A stretch of 64,000 nucleotides of DNA, taken from assembly GCF_004115155.1 (NCBI RefSeq), contig NZ_RDSM01000001.1, positions 434,001 through 498,000 on the forward strand, given 5' to 3'. This document shows, one piece after another, positions 8,392 to 18,700 of the stretch (position 1 is the first letter of the stretch; the number at the start of each line of letters is the position of its first letter). Below the pieces are notes generated by a model. It saw only the letters and a list, made by a program, of their open reading frames with translations, was not told where the DNA came from and made no database searches. A program made the translations under genes and the position numbers. Origin of the DNA: Granulicella sibirica. GTDB taxonomy: Bacteria; Acidobacteriota; Terriglobia; Terriglobales; Acidobacteriaceae.

Positions 8392-9782
8392 TCGAGACGC
8401 GCATGGATCACGCCCCGGACATCCGCCTCCAACCCGGCAAGACCATCCCCGTCGGCCCATCGTTCTGGCCACGCCTGCTGCGCCGCGAGACCTACCAGCA
8501 GGACGCTGCCGCTTTCCTTCTCCACAACGCCCAGACCTTCGGCGATCTGATCTACTTCGAAGCCTTCGGCCGGCCCATTCTCCAGTTCAATCACCCCGAC
8601 CTGATCCAGGAGATGCTCGTCCGCGACGCGCCGCACCATCACCGCAATCTCGTCATGCAGCGGTCGAAGGCCGTCCTCGGGGAGGGGCTCCTCACCTCCG
8701 AAGAGCCCCTGCACATGCGCCAGCGGCGTCTCGCCCAGCCTGCCTTTCACCGGCAGCGCATCGGCGCGTACGGCGAGATCATCGCAGGCTACACCGAGAA
8801 AATGACCGCGCTCTGGGCCACCGGAACCACGCTCGACGTCCGCGCGGAGATGCTCCTGCTGGCCCTTCGGATCGTCGGCAAGACACTCTTCGATACGGAT
8901 GTCGAACACGAGGTCCACAGCATCGCCGCCGCCGTCGACTCTTTTCAGGGCTTTCTTCCGCTTGCCTTTCTTCCCTTATCCACGCAGATCCAGCGCCTAC
9001 CGCTCCCGGCCATGCGCCGCATCCGACGCGGCCGCGAAGAGCTCGACACGCTCATCTACCGCATGATCCGCGAGCGCCGCGCCGACCCACGCGATCGCGG
9101 CGACCTCCTCAGCATGCTCATCGCCTCGGTCGACGAGGAAGACCCCACGGCAAGCATGACCGACCGCCAGGTCCGCGACGAATGCCTTACCGTCCTTCTC
9201 GCCGGCCACGAAACGACGGCCAACGCCCTTAGCTTCGCCCTCTGGCTTCTCGCTCAGCACCAGGAGATCCAGCAGCAGCTTGCCCAGGAGTCCGCAGCCG
9301 CGCTTGAAGGACGCCAGGCTACCGCGGCCGACTACCCGAAACTTCCTCTGGCGGAACAGGTCTTCGCCGAAGCTCTTCGTCTCTACCCACCCGTGTGGGT
9401 CACAGCGCGTACCGCAGCCGAGAACTACGAGTATCGCGGCATGACGATCAAGAAAGGCACGATGCTCGTAGCCCCGCAGTTCGCTGTCCATCGCGACCCG
9501 CGCTTCTACGTCGATCCATTGGCCTTTGCCCCGGCCCGCTTCACCTCGGCGATCAAGGCCACCCGCCCGCGCTACGCCTACTTCCCCTTCGGAGCCGGAA
9601 GCCGCCAATGCATCGGCGAGGGGCTGGCCTGGATGGAAGGCGTGCTCATCCTTGCAACGATTGCCCAGATGTGGCGCCTGTCCCCTGTCCCGGGCGGGCC
9701 GAACACCATCGCCATCAGCCCATCCGTCTCCCTGCGTCCGAAAGGTCCCGTTCTCCTTCACGTCGAGCGCCGAACCAGGTAG
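8388..9782 (+). CDS. Cytochrome P450
   Basis: A 464-residue soluble bacterial P450 mono-oxygenase. All core motifs are present: the I-helix AGHETT oxygen-activation motif, the K-helix EALR, and the haem loop FGAGSRQCIGE with the axial cysteine at about residue 408 counting from the GTG at 8388. There is no membrane anchor. The ATG at 8403 (MDHAPD) is an alternative start. No ferredoxin or reductase gene is adjacent, so the redox partner must be elsewhere. The substrate is unknown; translational coupling to the DUF427 gene is the only contextual hint. It ends just before a strong bidirectional terminator. Confidence 0.93.
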   Translation: MIETRMDHAPDIRLQPGKTIPVGPSFWPRLLRRETYQQDAAAFLLHNAQTFGDLIYFEAFGRPILQFNHPDLIQEMLVRDAPHHHRNLVMQRSKAVLGEGLLTSEEPLHMRQRRLAQPAFHRQRIGAYGEIIAGYTEKMTALWATGTTLDVRAEMLLLALRIVGKTLFDTDVEHEVHSIAAAVDSFQGFLPLAFLPLSTQIQRLPLPAMRRIRRGREELDTLIYRMIRERRADPRDRGDLLSMLIASVDEEDPTASMTDRQVRDECLTVLLAGHETTANALSFALWLLAQHQEIQQQLAQESAAALEGRQATAADYPKLPLAEQVFAEALRLYPPVWVTARTAAENYEYRGMTIKKGTMLVAPQFAVHRDPRFYVDPLAFAPARFTSAIKATRPRYAYFPFGAGSRQCIGEGLAWMEGVLILATIAQMWRLSPVPGGPNTIAISPSVSLRPKGPVLLHVERRTR

Positions 9783-9805
9783 CCAATTCCGAAAGAAAGT
9801 GGAGC

Positions 9806-9846
9806 AAAAAACGGGACGCAGGCTATATGGCCTGCGTCCCGTTTTT
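9806..9846. terminator. Bidirectional rho-independent terminator
   Basis: A perfect 13-bp stem (ACGGGACGCAGGC at 9811-9823 with its complement at 9830-9842) closes a six-base loop and is flanked by an A run on the left and a T run on the right. It lies between the P450 gene (+) and the S53 peptidase gene (-), so it should stop transcription from both sides. Confidence 0.92.
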
Positions 9847-9864
9847 CAAGTGCAACAGTAAGGT

Positions 9865-11925
9865 CTACTTCGCGGCGGCTTCGATGAAGGGCAGTCCGGT
9901 CGGAGAACCATAGCCCGTCACGTTATCCCACCCCTTCGTCACCTTCAGGGAGGTATCCGTGCCAAAGCTCAGGGTGAACCACGATCCGCTGAATGGGCTG
10001 TTGTAGATCGCGCTCAGGTAGTCGACCGTGCCCTCGAGAGGGTACGCAAGTTGTGCTGACGAGTAATCCCTCACACCGGCCTTCGTGATAATCAAACCAG
10101 TCACGTTGGTCGGCGTTGTGTAAGGCAGGATGTCCGTGATTGCCGGGGTCCCTGCAAGCTTGGCGACGATCGGCGCCGCCTGACCGAGCAGCGTTCCCGT
10201 ACCGTGGAGGAGTCCAGCTTCCTGGTTGGCGACCGCCCATACACCCGAGAACATCGGGCACGAAAGACTCGTACCTCCGATCACGCTGAGGTATTGCGCG
10301 CCGTCCACGGAGTAGATGAACTCCGCACCGGTGTACGGGTCTGCAACCATCGAGACATCAGGCTGCTGACGGTTTCCGCCAGGGAGAGACTGCTGCCATG
10401 AGGGCTGGCGGAAGTAGCGGCTCTCTCCTCCACCCGATCCTCCAATGTTGCCTTCGAACAGTGGAGGAGCCAATGGCGCTCCCGTGCTGGAAGCCAGCTT
10501 GGTCAGGTTGTTGCCCCAACCCGTCTGGAACTTGAAGTCGTTCTTGTTGGTAAGCGCGACGCTCGTCCCACCGACCGATGTGGCATACGGTGAGGCGCCC
10601 AGATCGCTGACCGAGTTCTGTGATATTCCGAGTACCGCGTCAAGATCGCCATCATCGCCGCTCGAATAGTTGACCGAGATTCCAAATGCCGCGCCGATCT
10701 CCGTCACGAGGTTGGAGATAACGAGCTCTTCGGGGTATTCGTAAAGATCCACGAGCTCGGCCCCGCTATAGCTATTGCTGATGACGCTGCCGAGTCCATT
10801 GACGATTCCGTAGAAAAGGGTTCCGGAGAGATCCGTATCGTAGTCGCTTGGCGAAACCAGAAGGATGATGTTCGCCCCTGGAGCCATCGCATGCGCCCAC
10901 TCTACGTCGAGCGAAGTCTCTTCAGCCCAGCCCTGTGCATTCGCCGCGGTCGTCGCCGCCGGAGCCCCACCCGGGTACACCACCTGGAAATTGTTCGCCG
11001 TCAACTTCGGAAGTCCGTTCAGCGTCGAAAACGAATTGGCGTCCTTCATGATGGTCGAGGATCCATAGGCATCCACGATGACGATCGTCTGTCCCGTGCC
11101 GTCGAGGCCCTTGGCATACGAAGGCTTCATGCCGTACGCCGTCGTAAGCTCCTTCACGTCGTAGCCGCAAGGAGGCAGAGTTCCGGCTGCTGTATTCGTA
11201 ACGCTCTGACCATAGCGGTTTCCAACATATACCCCGATCGGAACCGCGGCGCCCGGTGTCTTGAACGTCTCGGTCTGCACATCACGGAAGCACTGACCCG
11301 AGAACAAGAGGCCATCCGATTGCGCCATCGGAATTCCGGCAAACTTCTTGCCGGTGTCCGGATCCGTCGGGTGCAGGACCGTTGGGTGGAACCGGTTCGG
11401 CGAGATTCCGGAGATGGACGAAACCAGGGTTGCAGCGACACCGGTCATCGTCGGAGCCACGGTCGTGGCCCGGACGACCTCGCCCTTGATGCTCAGATTC
11501 TTGATCTGCGTATGAAACGCAGTCTCCATCGTGGCTACCGTACCGGTGACCGCGACGAACATGTTGTTCGGCCCGGTCGACTTCACCGTCAGCCCCTGCT
11601 TCGTCAACTCAGCCTTGACCGCTTCGACCTCGGCGTTCGTTGGCGTGTAGGAAGAAAGATCGGTCTTTTTCATCCACTTATGAAAAGTGGCGGACTTCTC
11701 GTCGTAAAGCGAGTTGACCTTTGAGTCGAGTTGCGCACGATTGTGCAGGCTGAGCCAGACAGTGGCCCCGATCACCTGCGACTGATCCGCGTCGCTCACG
11801 CTCTCCGCAGTCGCGAACTTCGCTGTTTGTGCCTGGGCGGGAGAAGCGGTCAAAGACGTGAGCCCGGCGGTAAAGACGGGGACCAGGCCGAAGTGAAGAG
11901 CGCGAAGCCAAAACTTTGTTGCCAT
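9865..11925 (-). CDS. Secreted S53 (sedolisin/kumamolisin-type) peptidase
   Basis: An acid-active serine-carboxyl endopeptidase. I start at the ATG at 11925 because a GGAGG lies six bases upstream and a signal peptide follows immediately (WLRALHFGLVPVFTAGLTS, cleavage after AQA); the open frame upstream is not protein-like. The result is 686 residues. Residues ~40-190 are the pro-kumamolisin activation domain and the rest the catalytic domain. Visible catalytic residues are Glu336 and Asp340 in WAEETSLDVEW (E-x3-D) and Ser553 in GGTSLSCPM, the family's SGTS-x3-P motif with Gly replacing the first Ser. It stands alone and ends at the terminator shared with the P450. Confidence 0.9.
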   Translation of the reverse strand: MATKFWLRALHFGLVPVFTAGLTSLTASPAQAQTAKFATAESVSDADQSQVIGATVWLSLHNRAQLDSKVNSLYDEKSATFHKWMKKTDLSSYTPTNAEVEAVKAELTKQGLTVKSTGPNNMFVAVTGTVATMETAFHTQIKNLSIKGEVVRATTVAPTMTGVAATLVSSISGISPNRFHPTVLHPTDPDTGKKFAGIPMAQSDGLLFSGQCFRDVQTETFKTPGAAVPIGVYVGNRYGQSVTNTAAGTLPPCGYDVKELTTAYGMKPSYAKGLDGTGQTIVIVDAYGSSTIMKDANSFSTLNGLPKLTANNFQVVYPGGAPAATTAANAQGWAEETSLDVEWAHAMAPGANIILLVSPSDYDTDLSGTLFYGIVNGLGSVISNSYSGAELVDLYEYPEELVISNLVTEIGAAFGISVNYSSGDDGDLDAVLGISQNSVSDLGASPYATSVGGTSVALTNKNDFKFQTGWGNNLTKLASSTGAPLAPPLFEGNIGGSGGGESRYFRQPSWQQSLPGGNRQQPDVSMVADPYTGAEFIYSVDGAQYLSVIGGTSLSCPMFSGVWAVANQEAGLLHGTGTLLGQAAPIVAKLAGTPAITDILPYTTPTNVTGLIITKAGVRDYSSAQLAYPLEGTVDYLSAIYNSPFSGSWFTLSFGTDTSLKVTKGWDNVTGYGSPTGLPFIEAAAK

Positions 11926-12269
11926 GCTGCCTCCAAAGAACTGTTTCTGATAGGTACGCGAACGGAAAAGAAGACGTGAATCCGCCACAAGTCGGGAGAG
12001 GAGAACAACAACGGACAGACGCGGCAATCTAACCCGCTGCGGAGGCAGGGAGGGAAATTCTTCAGGCGGGCAAATCTTTTTGTTTCGTCGTGCGGATAGG
12101 GTTACCACACGCGGACGGCACAAGCAAGAGGAACCTGACAGAAGCGCGCCAAGATGCGCACGATAAACAGAGGCGAGGGACGGTTTAAGCCAAGAGCACG
12201 CAAAGCCACCTCCTCTGCCGTCCACCGCCCGAGGTCAGTTCGAGAGCGGGCACAGGTCGTGCGCGCGCT
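11926..12269. other. Intergenic stretch upstream of the S53 peptidase gene
   Basis: 344 bases between two minus-strand genes. It should hold the peptidase promoter, but I could not pick a convincing -35/-10 pair. On the minus strand a GTTAGATT stretch near 12030 could be a -10. I see no gene, tRNA or strong repeat. Confidence 0.4.
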
Positions 12270-13334
12270 TTAATGCTCCTGAGCCAGGGCTTCCCAGCGC
12301 GTCTCGCAATGAGGAAAAAGAGCTGAAGGGATTGGGACCCGGGGTCCGGGGTCATGCCTTGGGCTGGTCTGCGCCCGCTCCCGGCGCCATCGTCCGGGCG
12401 ACGTTCCTACGACCGAGCTGAACGCTCGGTTAAACGCGCTCTGATCGCCGAACCCGCTCTCGAGGGCGACCTGCGGCAGCGGCCGGCTGGACTGCGCGAG
12501 CAACGTCTTGGCCCTCTCGACCCGTTGCGCCAGCAGGTACCGGTGCACCGTCACGCCGAACGACCGCTTGAAGGAGCGCGCGAAATGGCTGATCGAAAGT
12601 CCACACTCCCCCGCAAGACGCGCGAGCCTCAACTCGCCCTCGCACTCCATCTGCATCATCTCCGTCACACGCCGCTTCTGCCACGGTGCCAGTCCTCCGC
12701 GGAACCGAATCGTCCCCGGCGCACGCACGCCGTAACGCTGTACGAGGTGAGCGCAGAGCATCAGGCGGATCTGCTCCAGGAACAGGTCGTTGAATACATC
12801 CGGCTTGGTTATCGCGGGGAGAATCACCTGCGCCATCTGGTACAGAACCGGATCCACCGTTCCCTGCGGGCACTCGAGCAGATCGACACGCGCCAGATCG
12901 TTCTCCTCCGTAAACTGCCAGAGCATGCTGTGGGGAACGTGGAAACAGACTGCGTCGAAAGCGCCCGAAATCCGCCAGATCGGGTTCGATTCGAGACTGT
13001 AGATCCCAATCCGGCCGGCGCTCCATGCGTCAACACGCGTGTGCCCGCCATCGATCCACATCTCGTAGCCTCCCGCTGCCGCAGGATGCAGAGGAACAAG
13101 GATCAGAAACGCTCGCTCAGGAGGCATGCTCAGCGTTCGATCCCAAAACCCCGTCTCGGAACGCAGGCGCGTGGCCACGATCTTCGACCCGCCCGGCGAC
13201 ACCAGCGCAAGCGACGGGGACGCCTTCAGGTGAAAGTAACCCGAAAGTTGAGTTCCCTGTTGGGCGCTCGCCTGCGGCCTGCGGCGCGCGTTCTGTTCAG
13301 CGTGCGCTTTCTGCTTGCCGATCGATAGAAGCAT
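12270..13334 (-). CDS. AraC-family transcription regulator
   Basis: A transcription factor with an N-terminal sensing domain of about 230 residues and a C-terminal AraC DNA-binding domain with two helix-turn-helix units: LRLARLAGECGLSISHFARS and LPQVALESGFGDQSAFNRAF, followed by the usual GTSPGRWR. I start at the ATG at 13334 because a perfect AGGAGG lies nine bases upstream, giving 354 residues. The C-terminal ~40 residues after the second HTH are Pro/Arg-rich. The DoxX-like gene lies 159 bases upstream on the same strand, a pairing that suggests, but does not show, control of or by that gene. Confidence 0.88.
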   Translation of the reverse strand: MLLSIGKQKAHAEQNARRRPQASAQQGTQLSGYFHLKASPSLALVSPGGSKIVATRLRSETGFWDRTLSMPPERAFLILVPLHPAAAGGYEMWIDGGHTRVDAWSAGRIGIYSLESNPIWRISGAFDAVCFHVPHSMLWQFTEENDLARVDLLECPQGTVDPVLYQMAQVILPAITKPDVFNDLFLEQIRLMLCAHLVQRYGVRAPGTIRFRGGLAPWQKRRVTEMMQMECEGELRLARLAGECGLSISHFARSFKRSFGVTVHRYLLAQRVERAKTLLAQSSRPLPQVALESGFGDQSAFNRAFSSVVGTSPGRWRRERAQTSPRHDPGPRVPIPSALFPHCETRWEALAQEH

Positions 13335-13493
13335 GTGACCTGTCCTCCTGCGCTGTATGCCGTCACGCATGGTGTCTCTCCGGGTCCAACGCACCTCTGC
13401 CTGGTCTGCTTACCACGAGGCTAATGATTCGCCTCCGAACCCGCATGCCTAGACAGGATGGGATCCCGGGGGCTCTTTCGAGGGGCTCATCTT

Positions 13494-13862
13494 CTATTGC
13501 ACAGGCGGAAGAACAAGCCTCCGCCCGTACAGCCTGGCATCCACCGAGTAAGCGCCCGGCCCAAGCAGCGCGAGCGACGTCGCGATCAGGATCGAGATCG
13601 AAAGATGCAGCGCATCGAGCCCGCTCATGCCCGGCAGCGTGGATACCTCGATCAACACGCAGCACGCACAGGCGGCCGGCGTAAATGCGCCCAGGCACAG
13701 CAGAATCGCCGGCACGCAGAGACCGGCGATCTCCCAGGGCGGCGCGATCGCCTGCCCCTTCGGAAACGCAAGGATCAGAAACTTCGCCGCAATCGACGTC
13801 CGCAGGATCAAAAGACCAACGCCCGCCGGACCTGCGGGAAACATCGAAAAGAGTCTCTGCAC
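13494..13862 (-). CDS. DoxX-like membrane protein
   Basis: A 122-residue integral membrane protein with four hydrophobic segments (about residues 13-33, 45-65, 66-80 and 85-103). The ending LALLGPGAYSVDARLYGRRLVLPP matches the C-terminal GPGAxSxDARLxGR signature of DoxX-type proteins. DoxX relatives are tied to quinone-linked or redox stress roles, but this branch is uncharacterised. It lies upstream of the AraC regulator on the same strand and is divergent from the sensor kinase at 14001. Confidence 0.8.
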   Translation of the reverse strand: MQRLFSMFPAGPAGVGLLILRTSIAAKFLILAFPKGQAIAPPWEIAGLCVPAILLCLGAFTPAACACCVLIEVSTLPGMSGLDALHLSISILIATSLALLGPGAYSVDARLYGRRLVLPPVQ

Positions 13863-14000
13863 GGAGCGAGCCTAAGCCGAAAGAATGCCTGGAACAAACC
13901 TCGATAGGCATGGAGGAATGTGGCTCTTTTGAGGGGGGCAGCCCTATCTCCCATCGGAGTACGATGATTCGTACCTGACGGGTCAACGAGGACAGACGAG

Positions 14001-15029
14001 GTGATCTTCCCCACAAGACCGTGCACGTCTTCCTTTTTCCTCTGCGCGGCGATGTTCGGCCAGATAATGCAGGCTGCGCGGCGCGTGTCATCCTGCAAGG
14101 GTCAGCCCCAGCCTAACCCTTGCCAGTCTGCAACCGTGCAAACTCCCTCCACCGTCCCATCACTGGTCCTGAGCACCCTTGCCATCGTCGACACGCCGTT
14201 CACACCCATTCACTCCTTCGCGGGAATCCCGCTGTACAAGGGCCTCGGCACCCTCGCAGCACTTGCTCTCCTCGGCGTCCTCTACCTTTTCCGTCTGCGG
14301 AGAGAAGCCGCACGGGTACGTTGGCGGCTCTATCAACAGCTCGCCGAGCACGAGCGCCTCAAGCGCGAGCGGCACGACACCTTCTTCCAGGGCATGCAGG
14401 GTCTCCTCCTCTGCTTCCAAACCGGAACGTCCCTGCTACGAAAGGACGACCCTGCCCGGAGAATCTTCGAAGAAGCCCTGCAACAATCCGACCGCGTCAT
14501 GACCGAGGGTCGTGATCTCGACGTGGACAGCCACCCGGTATCGCCCGCCTCCCACGATCTCTCGCTGGCCTACGCCGCCGCCGGCCAGGAGCTTCAGATC
14601 ATCCGCCCCGCCGACTTCAAGGTTCTTGTCATCGGAGCATCCGAGAGCCTCCGAACCGCTGTCTTCGACGAACTCCAGCGCCTCGGCCGTGAAGCCCTCA
14701 CCAACGCCTTCCGACACGCGAAGGCACGCCGCATCGAAGCCGAATTGAACTACCAGTCGAACGAGTTGCGCGTCTTCTTCCGAGACAACGGCGTCGGCAT
14801 CGACCCAGAGGCTCTGTGCCGCGAACCCTCCCGGCGATGCGGCCTCCCCCGCATGCAGGAACAGGCAAGGAAGATCGGCGCACGGCTCGATGTCTGGAGC
14901 CGCGCGGGCGCAGGCACCGAGGTCGAGATCCGAATCTCCGCCGCTGCCGCCTACCGCTCCGCTCCACCACAGAGACGTTCCCCTTCGCTTGCCGGTATCG
15001 TGATAGAAAGCGAGGGATTCTATGACTGA
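14001..15029 (+). CDS. Short sensor histidine kinase (HisKA_3/HATPase_c)
   Basis: A kinase of the NarX/LiaS class with one membrane helix (about residues 78-97, GLGTLAALALLGVLYLF). The dimerisation/phosphoacceptor helix reads KRERHDTFFQG, with His125 at the phosphorylation position. The ATPase domain has the N-box LGREALTNAFRHAK and the G1 box DNGVGID. The second glycine box is altered: RCGLPRMQEQA instead of the usual HWGLPGMKERA. From the helix to the end it aligns with the last ~310 residues of the giant kinase at 15760, but it has no sensor domain. The start is uncertain (GTG 14001 or GTG 14136). It overlaps the response-regulator gene by eight bases. Confidence 0.85.
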   Translation: MIFPTRPCTSSFFLCAAMFGQIMQAARRVSSCKGQPQPNPCQSATVQTPSTVPSLVLSTLAIVDTPFTPIHSFAGIPLYKGLGTLAALALLGVLYLFRLRREAARVRWRLYQQLAEHERLKRERHDTFFQGMQGLLLCFQTGTSLLRKDDPARRIFEEALQQSDRVMTEGRDLDVDSHPVSPASHDLSLAYAAAGQELQIIRPADFKVLVIGASESLRTAVFDELQRLGREALTNAFRHAKARRIEAELNYQSNELRVFFRDNGVGIDPEALCREPSRRCGLPRMQEQARKIGARLDVWSRAGAGTEVEIRISAAAAYRSAPPQRRSPSLAGIVIESEGFYD

Positions 15030-15651
15030 GGCAAAGACGATCCGCGTCCTGACCGTGGACGACCATCCGCTGATGCGTGTCGGGCTCTCCGGCGAAATCA
15101 ATGCGCAGCCGGACATGACGGTCGTCGCCGAGGCCTCCGATGGCGAAGAAGCCATCGAGCTCTACCGCCTCCATCGCCCCGACATCACCCTGATGGACCT
15201 CCGCATGCCCAAGCTCAGCGGCATCGACGCCATCACTGCCATCCGCCAAAGCTGTCCCACCGCCCGCGTCATCGTCCTTACCACTGCCTCCGGCGATGTC
15301 CTCGCTTTCCGCGCCTTCAAAGCCGGGGCCGCCGGCTATCTGCTCAAGAATCTCCTCCGCACCGACCTCGTCGAGACCATCCGCTCGGTCCACGCCGGCC
15401 ATCGCCGCATCCCACCTGAGATCGCCCAGCAGATGGCCGAGCACGCCGCCGACGACTCCATCACCGCTCGCGAACTCGACGTCCTGCGGGGAGTCGCCCG
15501 GGGAAGCTCGAACAAGATCATCGCCTCCTACCTTCACATCTCCGAGCACACCGTGAAGAACCACCTCAAGAGCATTCTCTCCAAGCTCGACGCCAGTGAC
15601 CGCACCCACGCCGTCGTGATCGCCCTTCGCCGCGGCTTCCTCGAGATGTAG
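15022..15651 (+). CDS. NarL/FixJ-family response regulator
   Basis: A 209-residue regulator with a receiver domain (residues 6-122; acidic pair in VDDHPL, phosphoacceptor Asp59 in LMDLRMPK, Lys near 109 in YLLKN) and a C-terminal LuxR-type HTH (LDVLRGVARGSSNKIIASYLHISEHTVKNHL, shortened motif NKIIASYLHISEHTVKNH). It is translationally coupled to the short kinase before it and 108 bases before the giant kinase, so it is probably the partner of one or both. Target genes are unknown. Confidence 0.93.
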   Translation: MTEAKTIRVLTVDDHPLMRVGLSGEINAQPDMTVVAEASDGEEAIELYRLHRPDITLMDLRMPKLSGIDAITAIRQSCPTARVIVLTTASGDVLAFRAFKAGAAGYLLKNLLRTDLVETIRSVHAGHRRIPPEIAQQMAEHAADDSITARELDVLRGVARGSSNKIIASYLHISEHTVKNHLKSILSKLDASDRTHAVVIALRRGFLEM

Positions 15652-15759
15652 CCGCGCGTCAAGGACTCTGCTGCCTGCGCAAGTCCCTATCTTCGTAGCG
15701 AATTCCATATCCATGCGCCCCGCACGTAACGCTCAACCCGTTTCACCAAAGCCTTCCAA

Positions 15760-18700
15760 ATGAGAAGTATCCAACGGATCGCCGCCTCGCTCACCTTGGC
15801 CCTCTTCCTCGGGCAGGCCGCCGCGCGCGCTCTTTCCTCCGGTCCCGAACACGACCTGCAAGGCTTCCGTCACGCCGTCTGGACCGCACAGGACGGGATC
15901 GGCGCCGTCTTCGACGTCATGCAGGCCCCCGGCGGCTATCTCTGGCTCACCACCTCGAAGGGCGTCCTGCGCTTCGACGGCGTTCGCTTCCAGACGATCG
16001 AAGAGGTCACCAACGGAGCCGTTTCCTTCAACGACATCTTCTCCGTCTTTGTCGCGTCGAACGGAGGCGTCTGGCTGACCACCCGCACAGCCGGTCTCCT
16101 GCTCTGGCAGAACGGCAAAATAACCCCGTACAGCGACCGCCGCTGCACGCCCACCGCGCAGTTCCAAGGCATCTTCGAGGGTGCCGACGACTCGCTCTGG
16201 ATTCAAGCCGCCACGGGTCTCGCTCACCTTAAAGGAAACGTCTGTGAGCAGGTCGGCCCCGATCGTGGCTACCCCGGTGGCCTGCCTCTCGGCATCTTCA
16301 CGGACCGCGAAGGCTCCGTCTGGGTGAAGACGCCTCAGGGAGCAATCATCGTCCTCGCAAAGGGGCAAACGGTCTTCCAGCCCACCGGGTACACCACCGG
16401 CCCGTCCTCCTCGATGGCCTTCCTCCACGAAGCCCCCGACGGAACCATCTGGATCTCGGATGCACTCGGCTTCCACCCCTTCAAGAAAGCCGGAGCGCCT
16501 CCCCTGCCTCCGCCGCCAGGCAAAATCGCTCCTGAAGGCTCACCCTTTCACGACTTCACCTTCGGACCTGATGGCTCACTCTGGGCGATCGGTCCCAAGA
16601 GCGTCCACCGCTATGCACCCATCCCCCCGGAGGGCATCCCTTCCGCGACCGGAGCTCCCGGCGAGACCTTCACCCCAAAGCAAGGCCTGAGCGCGAACGT
16701 CGTCTCGAAGATCCTCGTCGACCACGAGGGAAGCATCTGGCTCGCCACCAACTCGGGGCTCGACCGTCTCCATCGCACCGCGCTCACCACCCTTTCCCTC
16801 CCCGAAGCCGACGAACACGACTTTGCCCTCGCGCCGGGGGACAACGGATCCATCTGGGTCGGCAACGAGAGCCTTCCGCTCACCCACGTCCTGCCCGGCG
16901 GCACCACGACCACCTACCCCCAGGCGAGCAGCGTCATCTCGATTCGCCGTGACCGAAGCGGAACCATCTGGTCCGCGGGCCGGGGCGGCCCGAACCTCTG
17001 GCGATCTTCCGGTTCCGGCCTCGAACTCCTCCATCAACCGAAGGAAGACACCCAGCCGGTCTTCGCCCTGGCCGTCGACCGCAACAACGACCTCTGGATC
17101 ACCACACGCGAAGGCGAGACCTTCCAGCACGCGGGCGATCAATGGATCCCCCGCAACAAGGACCTCGAACGAAAAGCCGGGAATCTCGGCGCCATGGCTG
17201 GCGACCAGGCCGGAAATGTCTGGCTCGCCTTCAGCCGAACCCTCGCCCTCTGGAACGGAAGCGCGTTCCGTCGCTTCACCTACCCCGACGGCGCCCTCAA
17301 CGTCAGCGCGAGCACCATGAGCGTCCGTGGCGATCACGTCTGGCTAGCCGGCCGTGGAGGCGTCGCTCTCTTCACCCTCAAAGACGGCCAGGGTCACTTC
17401 TCGCGCCTTCTCTTCAAAAATCATGACCTTCCCGGCCGGGTCTCCGGCGTCGTCGAAACCGCAACCGGCGACCTCTGGATCAACGGCTTCTCGGGCATCA
17501 CCCACGTTTCTGCCGCAGAGCTCACAGGCTGGCTACACGACCCCGCTTCGACCGTCTCCGCCGAGCGCCTTGACGCCCTCGACGGCCTGCCGGGCCTATC
17601 CGGCGAGCGCTTCCCCGAGCCCTCGGTCATCGAGTCCGCCAGCGGCCGTCTCTGGTTCGCCACCAGCAAGGGCGTCGCCTGGCTCGACCCCGCTACGCTT
17701 GAAGGAAACCGCAACCGTCTCCCGCCGCCCGTCACCATCTCAGCCCTGATCGTCAACGGCAGGAGCTACCCAGCCTCGAACGCCCTCGTCTTCCCGCCCC
17801 ACACCGAAAACCTGGAGATCGACTACACCGCGCTCTCGCTCGCCATCCCCGAGCGCGTCCTCTTCCGCTACAAACTCGACGGCGTCGACAAGGACTGGCA
17901 GGACGCCGGAACCCGCCGCCAGGCCTTCTACACCAGCCTCCCGCCGGGCCCGCACCGCTTTCACGTCATCGCCTGCAACAACGATGGCGTCTGGAACGAG
18001 ACCGGCGCTGACCTCGCCTTCACTCTGCAACCCGCCTTCTACCAGACCGGCTCGTTCCGCGTCATCGCGGTGCTCGTCTTTGCCGGCATCGTCTGGCTCC
18101 TCTTCCGCCTCCGCATCCGGAGCATCACCCATGAGCTTCAGGGTCGACTCGCCGAGCGGCTTGCCGAGCGCGAACGCATCGCCCGCGAGCTCCACGACAC
18201 CCTCCTGCAGAGCCTCTTCGGCCTGACCCTCCGCTTTCAGACCGCCGCCCACCGCCTCCCCGCCGGCGACCCCACCCGCGCGGCCCTCGACGACGTCCTG
18301 AGCCAGTCCGATAAGGTCATGCGCGAGGGACGCGAGCGCGTACTCAGCCTTCGTGGGAGGTCCGGCGCGAACATCGATCTCACCGAAGCCATCGCTGAAG
18401 TCGGCCAGCAACTCCAGTCTCTTCACCCGGCCCACTTCGAGATCACATCCGATGGCCGTCCACTCCCACTCGAAGACCTCATCCAGGAGGAGATCGTCCT
18501 CATCGTTCGCGAGGCTCTCGTCAACGCCTTCACCCACTCCGGAGCCAGGACCGTCTCGGCTACCGTCGCCTACCGTTCCCACGCCCTCCATCTCTCTGTG
18601 ATCGACGATGGTTGCGGCATCGACCCCGCCATCCTCAAGGCAGGCAGCCGCGACGGCCACTGGGGTCTTCCCGGCATGAAAGAGCGCGCCGGCAGGATTC

